Shown here: piece after piece, positions 47,489 to 56,534 of the stretch
Layout: each line of letters starts with the position of its first letter
How positions within the stretch are numbered: the first letter of the stretch is position 1
From: a virus
Length of the DNA: 64,000 nucleotides
Strand: one strand, 5' to 3'
IMG/VR virus record: IMGVR_UViG_3300015241_000015
Location: 17,926-81,925 of that record
The notes under the pieces: generated by a model
Told to the model about the DNA's origin: nothing
The model's input: the letters and a program-made list of their open reading frames with translations, nothing else
Database searches by the model: none
Translations under genes and position numbers: made by a program

Positions 47489-49730
47489 AGCAATCGAGAT
47501 GCTGGACGAGCATCTCTACCGCTACCAGGGCGACATCAAGAAAGCCTCGGCGTGTCTGACCAGATCCGAGCAGGACTTTGTTACCACGGAAATTGTCCAC
47601 TGCGTCAAGGATGCCCGCTATTACCTAGAAAATTACCACGTCATCCAGACCGAGGATCAAGGCTTAAGCACCCTTAGCCCCTGGTGGGAATCGCAGGAAA
47701 TCTTCTACTACGAGATCCTCTCCATCCAACGCTCGGGCCGCCCGGTAAAGATCGTGGTACTGAAAGCCCGGCAGCAAGGGATCTCGGAGTTCTCTGAAGG
47801 ATTAGTGTTTCATAAGACTATCTTCACTGAAACCTGCAACACTCTGATCGTCGCCCAAGACCCCAGCCAGTCGGACTTCCTGTTCTCGAAATCCCGTACC
47901 GCATACGACTATTTGCCCTGGTGGATGAAACCGGAGCAGCGTTACGACTCCAAGGGCCGCTACATGGTCTTCGACAAGAAGGACGATAGTGAGCGCCAAC
48001 TCTACCCTGGATTGCGCTCTCAGTTCATCGTAGAGGCCGCCAACAAGATGTCCTCAGTGGCCCGCGGTAAGACCATCCGGGCCGCGCACTTCTCGGAACT
48101 GTCATCCTGGGGCGATGGTGGCATTCTAGCCAAGTCGATCTTCCCGACCATGAATGCCCGCGATGAACTGGCCATCATGGAGACCACGGCTTTGGGCAGG
48201 CAGGGGTTTTTCTATAAATTCTGGAAGGAAGTGGAAAAGGGCCGGCACGAGGATTGGGTTCCCACCTTCATCGAGTTCTTCCGCACCGCCAAGAAATACT
48301 CGATCCCCATCAGCGCCGGCCACATCTTCCAGCCTACCCCGGAAGAGAAGGGGCTACGGTCCTCGGTCGAAAAGCGCACTGGCTTCTATATCACCGATGA
48401 AACCCTCAACTGGCGCCGGGCCAAACTGCGGGAGTTCATTACGCTCACCGGTAGCGAGTGGGATTTTTACGGTGAATACCCATCCAATTCGATGGAAGCC
48501 TTTCAGGGAACGGGCGTGTGCGCCTTCCCTCTTCGTCTCCTCCACGCCATCATGCAGCGCGATTGTGCCCAGCCCCGCTGGTATGGAGAGATTTCCTACA
48601 ACCCCGAAGGCACGGGGGCCCACCAGAAGTACAAACTGCACCTGACCGACGTAAAAGATGGCGACCATGTCCCCGAACAGGAGGGATCGGGAACCAGGCT
48701 GCATATCTGGGTTATGCCCGAGGCCGACTACTCCTACTACGTCTCAGCCGATATCTCCGAAGGCGATACCGGAAGCGGCGATTATTCCTGCATAGAGGTC
48801 ATCCGCATCGGCACGGGCCAGGAAGCGGACGAGCAGGTGGCGGAATGGCATGGCTACATGAACCCCACCCCGCTCGGAGACGTATGCACGGCTCTTGGCT
48901 ACATGTACAACGGGGCCCAGATCGCCATCGAGTGTAACGGGGTCGGAATCTCGACCAACAATCAGGTCTGGCGCCGCAATGAATACGACAACATCTACCG
49001 CTGGAAGCATATTGACCGCGTGAAAAACTTTGTCACCGACGCCATGGGCTGGTGGACCAATTCCAAAACCCGCGACATCATCATCACCAAGATGCGCGAA
49101 GCCATCATGGAACGCACCCTGGTACTGCGCAGCCTCCGGCTCCTCGATCAGATGATGGATTTCTCCAAAGAAGAGGGGGCCTCCCGCTACGAAGGCCAGG
49201 AAACCCCCGACGACCGGGTATTCGGGATCATGATTGGCAGTTACTGCGCCCACGAATCGGATTACGGGAAACAGGCCGCCGCCCAGAACACCAAGCGCCG
49301 CCCCGAAGTAGAAGCGTGGCTGCTCTACGATCCGCAAGGCCGTCTGATGAAAGAAACCCAAGACTACGACCAAGCCATGGCCTTCATCTGTTCAAAAGCC
49401 GGATGGTCCATGCGGCCCAAGATGGACAAGTACCGGGTCTCCTGGGTAGTCATGGACGCGAACGGCAAGAAGATCGATGAGATCGACGACTTCGATCTAG
49501 CGCGAACCATGTGCATGTCCAACAAGTACTCCATGCGCCAAGCGGTCAACCGCCTCGATTTCCAGAATACCGACCATTCGATCATCCACGACAAGAGTGG
49601 AGTCCACCAGAAACTCTACGAGCAGGGCGTTCCCCCGGAAATGATTCATGGGGAAATGCTTCTGCACGCGCAATTAGCCGCCGGGCCGCCGTCCGACGCC
49701 GAAATGGCCGATAGCTGGAAGAACCTGTAA
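47448..49730 (+). CDS. terL: terminase large subunit with C-terminal extension
   Basis: Packaging motor and nuclease, 760 aa. Walker A-like KARQQGIS (106-113), catalytic Glu in HFSELSSW (E217), and the RNase H-like nuclease with D435 in SADISEG. Typical TerL length is 450-600; here about 130 residues beyond the nuclease (from about 620) form an extra alpha/beta tail (VEAWLLYDPQGRLM, KYRVSWVVMDANGK repeats). The start lies inside terS. Confidence 0.95.
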   Translation: MGQLIPRANPHLNEAIEMLDEHLYRYQGDIKKASACLTRSEQDFVTTEIVHCVKDARYYLENYHVIQTEDQGLSTLSPWWESQEIFYYEILSIQRSGRPVKIVVLKARQQGISEFSEGLVFHKTIFTETCNTLIVAQDPSQSDFLFSKSRTAYDYLPWWMKPEQRYDSKGRYMVFDKKDDSERQLYPGLRSQFIVEAANKMSSVARGKTIRAAHFSELSSWGDGGILAKSIFPTMNARDELAIMETTALGRQGFFYKFWKEVEKGRHEDWVPTFIEFFRTAKKYSIPISAGHIFQPTPEEKGLRSSVEKRTGFYITDETLNWRRAKLREFITLTGSEWDFYGEYPSNSMEAFQGTGVCAFPLRLLHAIMQRDCAQPRWYGEISYNPEGTGAHQKYKLHLTDVKDGDHVPEQEGSGTRLHIWVMPEADYSYYVSADISEGDTGSGDYSCIEVIRIGTGQEADEQVAEWHGYMNPTPLGDVCTALGYMYNGAQIAIECNGVGISTNNQVWRRNEYDNIYRWKHIDRVKNFVTDAMGWWTNSKTRDIIITKMREAIMERTLVLRSLRLLDQMMDFSKEEGASRYEGQETPDDRVFGIMIGSYCAHESDYGKQAAAQNTKRRPEVEAWLLYDPQGRLMKETQDYDQAMAFICSKAGWSMRPKMDKYRVSWVVMDANGKKIDEIDDFDLARTMCMSNKYSMRQAVNRLDFQNTDHSIIHDKSGVHQKLYEQGVPPEMIHGEMLLHAQLAAGPPSDAEMADSWKNL

Positions 49731-50173
49731 TGCTTTTGGATTTTACAGGCGAGTTGGTGAGGGTTGGGAAGTTCGATCTTGAAGCCTGTCTACTTGCGGA
49801 TAAGCACTATTCCCGCCAGAAGCCGGGAACAAATCAGTTCATGCCTCCCGGCAAGACAATGATTCTGCGCTCTGCGGCGGGTGATATTGTATTTGGCTGG
49901 CTATGGCAACAGAAGCGCGACGACATGCAGGCTGGATACAACTGTTCCATCTTTCGCAATGAGTCGTCGAGATTGTCTAGCGAGATTATTGTGGAGGCCG
50001 AGAACAAGGTTGTGGCTGACTGGGGAAGCAATCGCGGTTTCACGTATGTCAACCCGGAGGGTATCAGAAACAAACGCAATCCGGGGTACTGTTTCAAGGT
50101 TGCTGGCTGGAAACTCATAGGCTATTCGAGTTCCGGCTTGCACCTGTTGGCAAAAACGGAGTTAGGGACTTAG
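49730..50173 (+). CDS. GNAT-like conserved phage protein
   Basis: A 147-aa protein. DKHYSRQKPGTNQFMPPG, FRNESSRLSSEIIVEAE, and PGYCFKVAGWKLIGYS form a recurrent phage family that reads like an acetyltransferase fold, without a proven reaction. Overlaps the TerL stop. It could be a moron in the packaging operon. Confidence 0.8.
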   Translation: MLLDFTGELVRVGKFDLEACLLADKHYSRQKPGTNQFMPPGKTMILRSAAGDIVFGWLWQQKRDDMQAGYNCSIFRNESSRLSSEIIVEAENKVVADWGSNRGFTYVNPEGIRNKRNPGYCFKVAGWKLIGYSSSGLHLLAKTELGT

Positions 50174-50190
50174 ATCCCAAAGGAAAGTAA

Positions 50191-50808
50191 ATGGCGCAAA
50201 TCGCAACTGGATGGGCCTGCCCTCAATGTAAGACTTCACGTATCACGCAGATGCTCTATCAAGAGCAGATGGGATCGCCCAGTATCTTCTGCCAGTCGGG
50301 ACATCGCTACAACGACATTGGAGATTTGAAAGCTATGAACCCGGACAAACTCCCGGTTCCCATCCGGCATACCCTGCAAGAAGGCTACGAGAAAGTCGAT
50401 ATGTCGATCCCCACCGACTTAAAAGTCGAACTGCTCAAGAAGTTTGGATCCCCGGAGCGGCTATCGGCCACCTTGGCCGGCGTGCTACAAGGACTCTCCC
50501 AGCCCCGCGCCTTCCTCATCAACGACGAAGATGTTGAGAACGTAGTCAAACTGACTGGCCGGGAACTGCGCAGCGCCCGGGAACTGGTTGGCCTGTTCTG
50601 GGAGCAGAACGAAACCATCAAGCAACTGCGGGACAACGCTCCTGTGAATGGCGCCGCCAAAACCCCCATGCTCCCGCCAGGGTCAATCGCCGTCGACATG
50701 GGATCGCATCTATCAAAACTGGCCGGGTTGGCCAAATTTCGCAATGAAACCGTGGAGCAAGTGGCTGAGAACGCCATCAAACTCGCGCTAGACAATGGAT
50801 GGGCTTAG
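50191..50808 (+). CDS. hypothetical protein with N-terminal zinc ribbon
   Basis: A 205-aa protein. CPQCKTSRI and CQSGHRYND at the start, then helical segments. Immediately upstream of the portal, behind AAAGGAAAG. Role unknown, possibly packaging related. Confidence 0.75.
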   Translation: MAQIATGWACPQCKTSRITQMLYQEQMGSPSIFCQSGHRYNDIGDLKAMNPDKLPVPIRHTLQEGYEKVDMSIPTDLKVELLKKFGSPERLSATLAGVLQGLSQPRAFLINDEDVENVVKLTGRELRSARELVGLFWEQNETIKQLRDNAPVNGAAKTPMLPPGSIAVDMGSHLSKLAGLAKFRNETVEQVAENAIKLALDNGWA

Positions 50809-50810
50809 AC

Positions 50811-52634
50811 ATGGACTTACGCTTTCCAGAAATTACCCCGCGCTTTGGGGATGCACTCAAAGGCGGCGACCCCGAATGGGCGCCGGGCTACGAGACTTCT
50901 ATCCGGGAATTCTGCGGCAACGCCCGCGAAGAAGCCGAACTCGACCGCAAGTCGTGTGACGAACTGAAGGCTATTGGAAGTTACATAGACTACGTGGAAG
51001 GGCGGCAATGGAAAGGCCAGCGCCCCGCCTACAAGTCGAAGCCGGTGAATCCCAAGGTCGGAGAAAACTTCTGGGAGATGGTTGGCCTGCTGACCGACAT
51101 CAAGCCCATTATGGCGGTGAAATCGGAGAACCCCGACAAGGGCTACCAGGAAGCCGCGTTGATTCTCAATAAAGGCATACGAGCGTGGTCTTACAAAACC
51201 CGCTACGATCAGCGGCTGGCGTTGAACGTCGCCTATGGAATCCTGACCAGTTCGTTTTGTAAGTGGCAATTCAATCCCGACCTGGCCCACGGGGCCGGGG
51301 ATCTAGAAGCCCTGCCCATGGGACCAAACGATCTGCTTCTACTTAAGCCCCAGGTGGAAGACCCCGTACAAACCTCGCTGTGCGTGATTCGCGAGCAGGT
51401 AGTGGATATGGGCTGGCTGAAGCGCAAATATCCCACCAGGGGCCACCTAGTGCGGCCAGACGCCAAATATTCAAGCTATTCAGCCCAGGTAGAGGCCCCC
51501 GCCCGCGTGCCTAGCATGTTGTGGGACATGATGAACGATGGTATGAAGCGGGTCATAGGCGGGCAGCCCCAGGTCAAGAGCAGTGCCTTCCCTAGCGTCA
51601 TGCAGCAGGAATTCTGGTTCCGCGATTATTCAACCAATACCGCGAATGTCCCGGTCACCATGGGAAAGTACTTCTGGAAGTATGTGGTGAATCCGGGTGG
51701 AATGCTTTACCCCCGCGGGCGTGTGGTAGTGCGGGCCGGGGATATCACCATGGACGATCAGGCATCGCCCTACTTTCACGGCAAATACCCGTTCACCATG
51801 CTGAGATTGAACGTAGTCCCCTGGTCGATCTACGGACTCTCCGAGGTCAAGAACTGGATCTCATTGCAGGACATCCTGAACCAGATCCTGGCTGGGATCA
51901 TCGACATGATCAAGCGGGCCGTGAACCCCGGATTCTTTGCTCCGCGCAATGCGTTTACTGAACAGGTGTGGAACACGTTAGATTTCTCAAAGCCGGGCGA
52001 GCGCGCCGCTTACAGTCCTGTGGCTACCCACGAGCCAAAGTTCGCTCCAGCCCCCGTGCTGCCAGGCTACGTGATGCAGACCTACCAGATGATCGAGCGG
52101 TCGCTTGACCAGATGTCAGGGAAATCGGCGGCCAACCAGATGATGGGCAAGAAGCAGATCCCGGGCGCCGACGGTATCGAAGCCATCCAGATGATGCGCA
52201 CCACGCCCATCCGCCTGAAATCCAAAAACATCGAAGGCTTCATGGAGGATGGCGGGAACATGATGGTGTCGAACATGATCCAGTTCTACAACTCCAAACG
52301 CCGCATGTCGCTATGGGGCAGGGCTGGAACTACTTCTGCCGACTTCGATTGGGATCCCGGCACTATGATCCCGGCTGGGGTAAAGCCCGAGGAATTTATC
52401 CGGGCGCTCAACTATCACGTCAAGCCCGGGTCGTTGTTGCAGAGTGAGAAGCGGTCGAAGATCCAGGATGCAATGAATCTGCGGCGGGGTGGAGACTTGG
52501 ATCGGCGCAGCCTGTTCAGGATCATCGACGAGGAAGGCTTGGATGTCGAAGAGGTAGAGGGCAACTTGAAGCGGGAGGTGGAGCAGAAAATTGCCGCCAT
52601 GCCGCAGAAAGGGCCGAAGGGCAAACCCAAATGA
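50811..52634 (+). CDS. portal protein (P22-type)
   Basis: A 607-aa portal: dodecameric DNA channel at the capsid vertex. Recognised by MVGLLTDIKPIMAVKSENPD, the central QDILNQILAGIIDMIKRAVNPG and the length, as in podoviral portals. It follows the terminase as usual. An ATG at 50799 inside the upstream gene is also open. Confidence 0.85.
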   Translation: MDLRFPEITPRFGDALKGGDPEWAPGYETSIREFCGNAREEAELDRKSCDELKAIGSYIDYVEGRQWKGQRPAYKSKPVNPKVGENFWEMVGLLTDIKPIMAVKSENPDKGYQEAALILNKGIRAWSYKTRYDQRLALNVAYGILTSSFCKWQFNPDLAHGAGDLEALPMGPNDLLLLKPQVEDPVQTSLCVIREQVVDMGWLKRKYPTRGHLVRPDAKYSSYSAQVEAPARVPSMLWDMMNDGMKRVIGGQPQVKSSAFPSVMQQEFWFRDYSTNTANVPVTMGKYFWKYVVNPGGMLYPRGRVVVRAGDITMDDQASPYFHGKYPFTMLRLNVVPWSIYGLSEVKNWISLQDILNQILAGIIDMIKRAVNPGFFAPRNAFTEQVWNTLDFSKPGERAAYSPVATHEPKFAPAPVLPGYVMQTYQMIERSLDQMSGKSAANQMMGKKQIPGADGIEAIQMMRTTPIRLKSKNIEGFMEDGGNMMVSNMIQFYNSKRRMSLWGRAGTTSADFDWDPGTMIPAGVKPEEFIRALNYHVKPGSLLQSEKRSKIQDAMNLRRGGDLDRRSLFRIIDEEGLDVEEVEGNLKREVEQKIAAMPQKGPKGKPK

Positions 52635-52852
52635 GCGCCGTTTTTAAAGACACCCCGATGCTGCGTGAACATGTGCTGCTATCGCCGGAAGGCCGGGTGG
52701 TGCGGATTCCCGAGTTCATATTCAAGGCTCTGATGGAGTTTGTGGACAACAAGCATACTGGTTCGGTCGAGGTACATTTCAAAGACGGGGGCTTCTCGGC
52801 GGCGGAATGCTGCTATCGGAGAAGCTATCGTAACGGCAAAGGCGAAGCTTAG
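52631..52852 (+). CDS. hypothetical protein
   Basis: A 73-aa protein. Start overlaps the portal stop by ATGA. Predicted alpha/beta; no family. Possibly a small head accessory. Confidence 0.7.
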   Translation: MSAVFKDTPMLREHVLLSPEGRVVRIPEFIFKALMEFVDNKHTGSVEVHFKDGGFSAAECCYRRSYRNGKGEA

Positions 52853-52884
52853 AGATGTATAATGTTCGACAGGGAGAGCCAATC

Positions 52885-53169
52885 ATGACTGACGAACAAT
52901 TGAACCAAAAGTTCGACAAGATCGACCGGAAGGTTGACGAAAAGTTCGAGAGCCTGCTGGAATTTATGGTCCAGTCGAATAAACAGATACGCGAGTCGAT
53001 CCACGATATGGAGACCAAACTTTTGACCGCCTTCCACTCCTACGCCGAGGGCGTATCGATAAGATTTAAAGAGGTCGAGCATAAGATAAAAGTTACAGAT
53101 ACTCTCTCCCAGCGTATAGATGTGCTTGAACGCCGGGTGCTCAACCTGGAAACCAAGCGGACTGGATAG
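52885..53169 (+). CDS. coiled-coil protein
   Basis: A 94-aa long coiled coil (FDKIDRKVDEKFESLLEFM to IDVLERRVLNLE) with SlyX- or DUF1640-like look. Start behind AGGGAGAGCC. Function unknown. Confidence 0.7.
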   Translation: MTDEQLNQKFDKIDRKVDEKFESLLEFMVQSNKQIRESIHDMETKLLTAFHSYAEGVSIRFKEVEHKIKVTDTLSQRIDVLERRVLNLETKRTG

Positions 53170-53219
53170 CGTCCTGGTCTTGGAATGTGCATTAGGAAAC
53201 TGAAATGAATATTTTCCTG

Positions 53220-53248
53220 TTGACAGAGTTTGACACTTAGTCTTATAT
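53220..53248 (+). promoter_or_regulatory. strong late-region promoter
   Basis: TTGACA (53220-53225), 17 bp, TTATAT (53243-53248): the best sigma70 match in the late region. Confidence 0.75.
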
Positions 53249-53255
53249 GTGAATA

Positions 53256-53357
53256 TTGGTTTGATTGGTCTGATCTAGAGGTTGCCGTTCTCGCATACGG
53301 CTGTAACCTCAAAAAGATGGCCTGAAGGGTGTGGAAGCCTTTCAGGCCCTTTTTATT
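53256..53357 (+). ncRNA. short terminated leader RNA or sRNA
   Basis: From the promoter at 53220 to the terminator at 53319 the transcript would be about 100 nt. It contains hairpin GAGGTT-GCCGT/ACGGC-AACCTC at 53278-53310. No ORF of note. Could be a regulatory RNA or an attenuated leader of the structural operon. Confidence 0.5.
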
Positions 53358-53359
53358 TT
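53319..53359 (+). terminator. intrinsic terminator
   Basis: GGCCTGAAGG, 9-nt loop, CCTTTCAGGCC then CTTTTTATTTT. Confidence 0.85.
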
Positions 53360-53369
53360 GGGAGCAGAA

Positions 53370-53540
53370 ATGCCGCTCGAACCAGGATCATCGCGAGAGA
53401 CAATCAGCCGAAACATCTCGCGGGAAGTCCACCAAGGGAAGCGGCCACAGAAACAGGCTGTGGCAATGGCTCTTGAAAATGCGCGTAGGACTGGGAAGAA
53501 AAAGAAAGGCCGGAGCGCCAAGAGAACCGGTCGATCTTAA
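53370..53540 (+). CDS. DUF6496-like small protein
   Basis: A 56-aa basic protein: MPLEPGSSRETISRNISREV, then QKQAVAMALENARR and a Lys/Arg tail. The QAVAxAL..AR pattern is that of small DUF6496-type phage proteins. Probably a virion-associated DNA-binding protein; unproven. Confidence 0.7.
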   Translation: MPLEPGSSRETISRNISREVHQGKRPQKQAVAMALENARRTGKKKKGRSAKRTGRS

Positions 53541-53626
53541 AAGAGTTTGAAGTGTAGGGCCATGGTGGAGGCCATGGTTAAAAAAACCCGCGCCTTTATA
53601 TCTCGGGCGGAGAAAGGAGACACGAC

Positions 53627-53683
53627 ATGATTAACTTTGAAGTTAAGAATCGCCGGAAGAAAGGCCGTCACGGCAAACGGTAG
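53627..53683 (+). CDS. 18-aa basic micro-ORF
   Basis: MINFEVKNRRKKGRHGKR behind an excellent AAAGGAGACACGAC. Too short for homology. Because of its ribosome site it may be translated, perhaps as a leader peptide before the hairpin at 53689. Confidence 0.4.
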   Translation: MINFEVKNRRKKGRHGKR

Positions 53684-53688
53684 TTTAA

Positions 53689-53745
53689 TTAAGCGAGACC
53701 GGGCTGGAGATTTCTAGAATCGATATCTACCAGCCCGGCGCTTAA
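53689..53745 (+). repeat. long stem-loop between structural genes
   Basis: TTAAGCG and CGCTTAA outside CCGGGCTGG/CCAGCCCGG, with AGAT/ATCT further in: nearly 20 bp with one 3-nt bulge. No T tract, so a processing or stabilising stem is more likely than a terminator. Confidence 0.75.
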
Positions 53746-53764
53746 AGAACCAGGAGACAAGAAA

Positions 53765-53941
53765 ATGGCCAAGGCCACAGCGAAAGTCGACAGAACCTCC
53801 AAAGAGGGTCATGGTGAAGATGGACCGGTTCCTAGCGTAAGCAAGGGAACCTACGTTGCAATAGGGACCGCCGTATCTCTTAGCAACACCGCCACCAGCG
53901 TCAACAAAAAGAGCGGCACTGAACAAAGCGATCAGTGGTAA
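53765..53941 (+). CDS. small hypothetical protein
   Basis: A 58-aa hydrophilic protein (MAKATAKVDRTSKEG start) behind AGGAGACAAG. Ser/Thr/Lys-rich, likely unstructured ends. Function unknown. Confidence 0.65.
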   Translation: MAKATAKVDRTSKEGHGEDGPVPSVSKGTYVAIGTAVSLSNTATSVNKKSGTEQSDQW

Positions 53942-53950
53942 GGAACTATT

Positions 53951-54382
53951 TTGCCATCAGCACAAATGGATGAAACGCCGGCCCTTCCACCGGGTGTATC
54001 AGGTCAGATGGGCGCCGCGCCAGAGAAGACTCCTTTTGGGGGAATAGGCGCGATGATGGCCAAGAAGCCATCGGGTGGCCCACCACCACCCGGAGCCGGT
54101 GGCGCCGATCCGGTAGCGGGATTCAAATCGGCCGCCGAAGCGGTTACCAAGGTCATCGACAACATGGCGACCATGGATCAGGAAGGCGCTCAGTTCGCAG
54201 CGCGAATCAAGCAAATGTTAATGAGTTGGTCGAGTGAGGCAGTGCGCCGCGGTATTAAGGGTGGCGGAGCTGGGCCAGCGGGTCCACCTCCAGGTCCAGG
54301 GGGCCCGGGCGGTCCACCACCGGCAGGCTCGGGACCGGGTGGTACGCCGGCTGACACTGCGCCTAAGGATTTTGTTGGGTAG
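53951..54382 (+). CDS. Pro/Gly-rich hypothetical protein (TTG start)
   Basis: A 143-aa protein. Low-complexity Pro/Gly ends (GPPPGPGGPGG-like) enclose a helical core (AAEAVTKVIDNMATMDQEG). TTG with AAGGA upstream, an ATG five codons later is the alternative. Probably a head accessory. Confidence 0.65.
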   Translation: MPSAQMDETPALPPGVSGQMGAAPEKTPFGGIGAMMAKKPSGGPPPPGAGGADPVAGFKSAAEAVTKVIDNMATMDQEGAQFAARIKQMLMSWSSEAVRRGIKGGGAGPAGPPPGPGGPGGPPPAGSGPGGTPADTAPKDFVG

Positions 54383-54444
54383 TTACTCCGAAACGTTAGC
54401 GTGAACCCTAAAAAGGAAACGCGGCGAAGGAAGGTAAGAGAGCG

Positions 54445-55335
54445 ATGGCGATAGCAAAGAATCTCGAAGAGTTACTGAAGCACATGGATCCAACGGCGGC
54501 AGAATCGCAGCGCAAGTTTTGGGACGCAAACCCAGCGATCGCCGAGACGGTAGACCGTATGACAGTGCCTCAGGCGGAATTCAGCCGGCAACTGAATGCT
54601 AAAGAAGAGCGCGCCAAAGCGGCAGAGAAGTTTTCAGCAGAGTGGAAGAGTTGGTCAGATAAGAATGTCCCAATCCATAAACGGGCGATTGAAGATATCG
54701 ACCGGCTGGAGCAGGAAAAGGCCGATCTGACCCGGCAGGTACAAGAGGCATCGTCACGCACATCGAGTAGCACTGGCATCGATGTAGATGAAGACAAGCT
54801 CATGGATAACGTGTTGCGGAAGATTGAAGGGCGAACGGTGAGTCCCGACAAACTGGCGGAACTGGTTCAGGCCGAGGCCAGCAAACTGGCGGCCAAGACT
54901 AACGAACTGGTACAGGCGGCGCGTAAAGACTTTCTCGAAAACACCTTCCCGGCCACCACCAATTTCCAAGCCGATCTTCTCGAAGTCATGCAGGACTACA
55001 AAGACGAGTTTGGCAAGAAACTGCCCCGCAAAGAGTTTTCAGAGTTCATGCAGGAAAAGGGGATTTTCAGTCCACGCGAGGCGTTTGATCGCTTCACGGA
55101 TACCTCCCGCCGCGAGCGGGAAGTAAAGACTGAAGTAGAGAAGAGGGTCCAGGAAGAGTTGGGGAAACGGAACCTGCCGGGCGTAACGCCGGGGCAGAAC
55201 GTGTCCAGCGATATTGGGCCGCTGCAATTAAGAATTGCCGGTGAAGCCCCGAAGTTTCCGGATAACTCCGAGTTGGGAGACCGCACGGCGGCCTCGATGG
55301 CCGCGAATGAGATGCGGAAAGAAGGATTGTTCTAA
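54445..55335 (+). CDS. scaffolding-like protein
   Basis: A 296-aa predominantly helical, charged protein with coiled coils (AKAAEKFSAEWKSW, DIDRLEQEKADLTRQV), between portal and capsid genes: the position and composition of a phage scaffold. No protease motif seen. Confidence 0.75.
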   Translation: MAIAKNLEELLKHMDPTAAESQRKFWDANPAIAETVDRMTVPQAEFSRQLNAKEERAKAAEKFSAEWKSWSDKNVPIHKRAIEDIDRLEQEKADLTRQVQEASSRTSSSTGIDVDEDKLMDNVLRKIEGRTVSPDKLAELVQAEASKLAAKTNELVQAARKDFLENTFPATTNFQADLLEVMQDYKDEFGKKLPRKEFSEFMQEKGIFSPREAFDRFTDTSRREREVKTEVEKRVQEELGKRNLPGVTPGQNVSSDIGPLQLRIAGEAPKFPDNSELGDRTAASMAANEMRKEGLF

Positions 55336-55487
55336 GAGTAACTGCCACGGAAGGCCGCTAGGCCGAAGCCAACAGCAGCGATACAGCCGTCAACCGGAAG
55401 CCAACCTTGGCGAAGCCGGAATGAGCGGATCAAAGCAAGAGCAAGAAAAATTGTATCTCTGCCCACTAAGGGCGTAAGGAATTTCCG

Positions 55488-56453
55488 ATGGCGCTTACAT
55501 GGCTTGATGTAACTTCGAAGACCAATAAATTCATCATCCCCAGGATGATCGATTCGATCTATAAGAACTCTCCACTGTTCACGCGGCTGCGCACCAAGCA
55601 CATGGAGCAGTTCACGGGCGGCACTTCCATTCGGCATCCAATAGCCTATGCGCGCCTCAAGGGTGGAGCCTTCACTCGTGGTGGATCGTTTGATACCTCT
55701 TACGTTCAGACCGACACGGCGCTGGAAGTTCTGGTCAAAGCCTACTACGTCAACATCACTTTGTTCGGCCTTGATGCGGTATTGAACCGTGGTCCGGAAG
55801 CCGTGATGTCGACGGTCGAGACCAAGATGGCGAACGCCGGTGGCCGTATGGCGGAGTTGCTAGGGACCGACGCTTTCCTGGACGGCCAGGGCACGGACTC
55901 TTCGGCGATTCAGTTGGACGGACTCGAAGCCTCAATCGACGATGGCACCAACTTCGCGTCTTACGGTGGCATAACCCGTGCGGATATCGCCTCGGGCGCG
56001 AACGTGGGGATCAACGCCTACTTGAAGACCATGGCTGGTTCGTTGGCCTTGGCCGATGTGCAGACCGCCTATGGCGCGACTTGGTTTGGGCATGAGCACA
56101 CCGATCTGATCATCTTGACCCAGGCTATCTGGGATATTTTCTGGTCGAAACTGCAACCTCAGCAACGCTTCTTGGAGGCCGAGAAGGACATTGTTGAGGC
56201 CGGGTTCCAGGCGATTCGCTTCAATGGCGCCTCGCTTACTGTCGATCAATATGCGCCGGCTGGCAAGATGTGGTTCCTGAACACCAAGTACATCCAGTTC
56301 TGGATCACGACCTTGGCCAAGTACCAGTTTGGGTTTACCGGCTGGAAAGAAGCGCAGATGAACGACGATGTTTCCGGGCAGTACTTGTTTGCTGGAAATC
56401 TGTTGAATGTGGCGCCTCGCTTGATGGGGCAGATCAAGAGCATCACGTCCTAG
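55488..56453 (+). CDS. major capsid protein
   Basis: A 321-aa protein with HK97-type features: N-terminal helix, RHPIAYARLKGG, an E-loop-like stretch and MWFLNTKYIQFW, DVSGQYLFAGNLLN at the end. Size and place after the scaffold fit. Few signs of cleavage of an N-terminal prodomain. Confidence 0.85.
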   Translation: MALTWLDVTSKTNKFIIPRMIDSIYKNSPLFTRLRTKHMEQFTGGTSIRHPIAYARLKGGAFTRGGSFDTSYVQTDTALEVLVKAYYVNITLFGLDAVLNRGPEAVMSTVETKMANAGGRMAELLGTDAFLDGQGTDSSAIQLDGLEASIDDGTNFASYGGITRADIASGANVGINAYLKTMAGSLALADVQTAYGATWFGHEHTDLIILTQAIWDIFWSKLQPQQRFLEAEKDIVEAGFQAIRFNGASLTVDQYAPAGKMWFLNTKYIQFWITTLAKYQFGFTGWKEAQMNDDVSGQYLFAGNLLNVAPRLMGQIKSITS

Positions 56454-56534
56454 TTGCCTGGCTTATGAGGGGGGCGTTTGAGTAATCGGGCGCCCACCAT
56501 GAGAAGCACGCGGTAGAAGTTAAGGAGAAAATCG

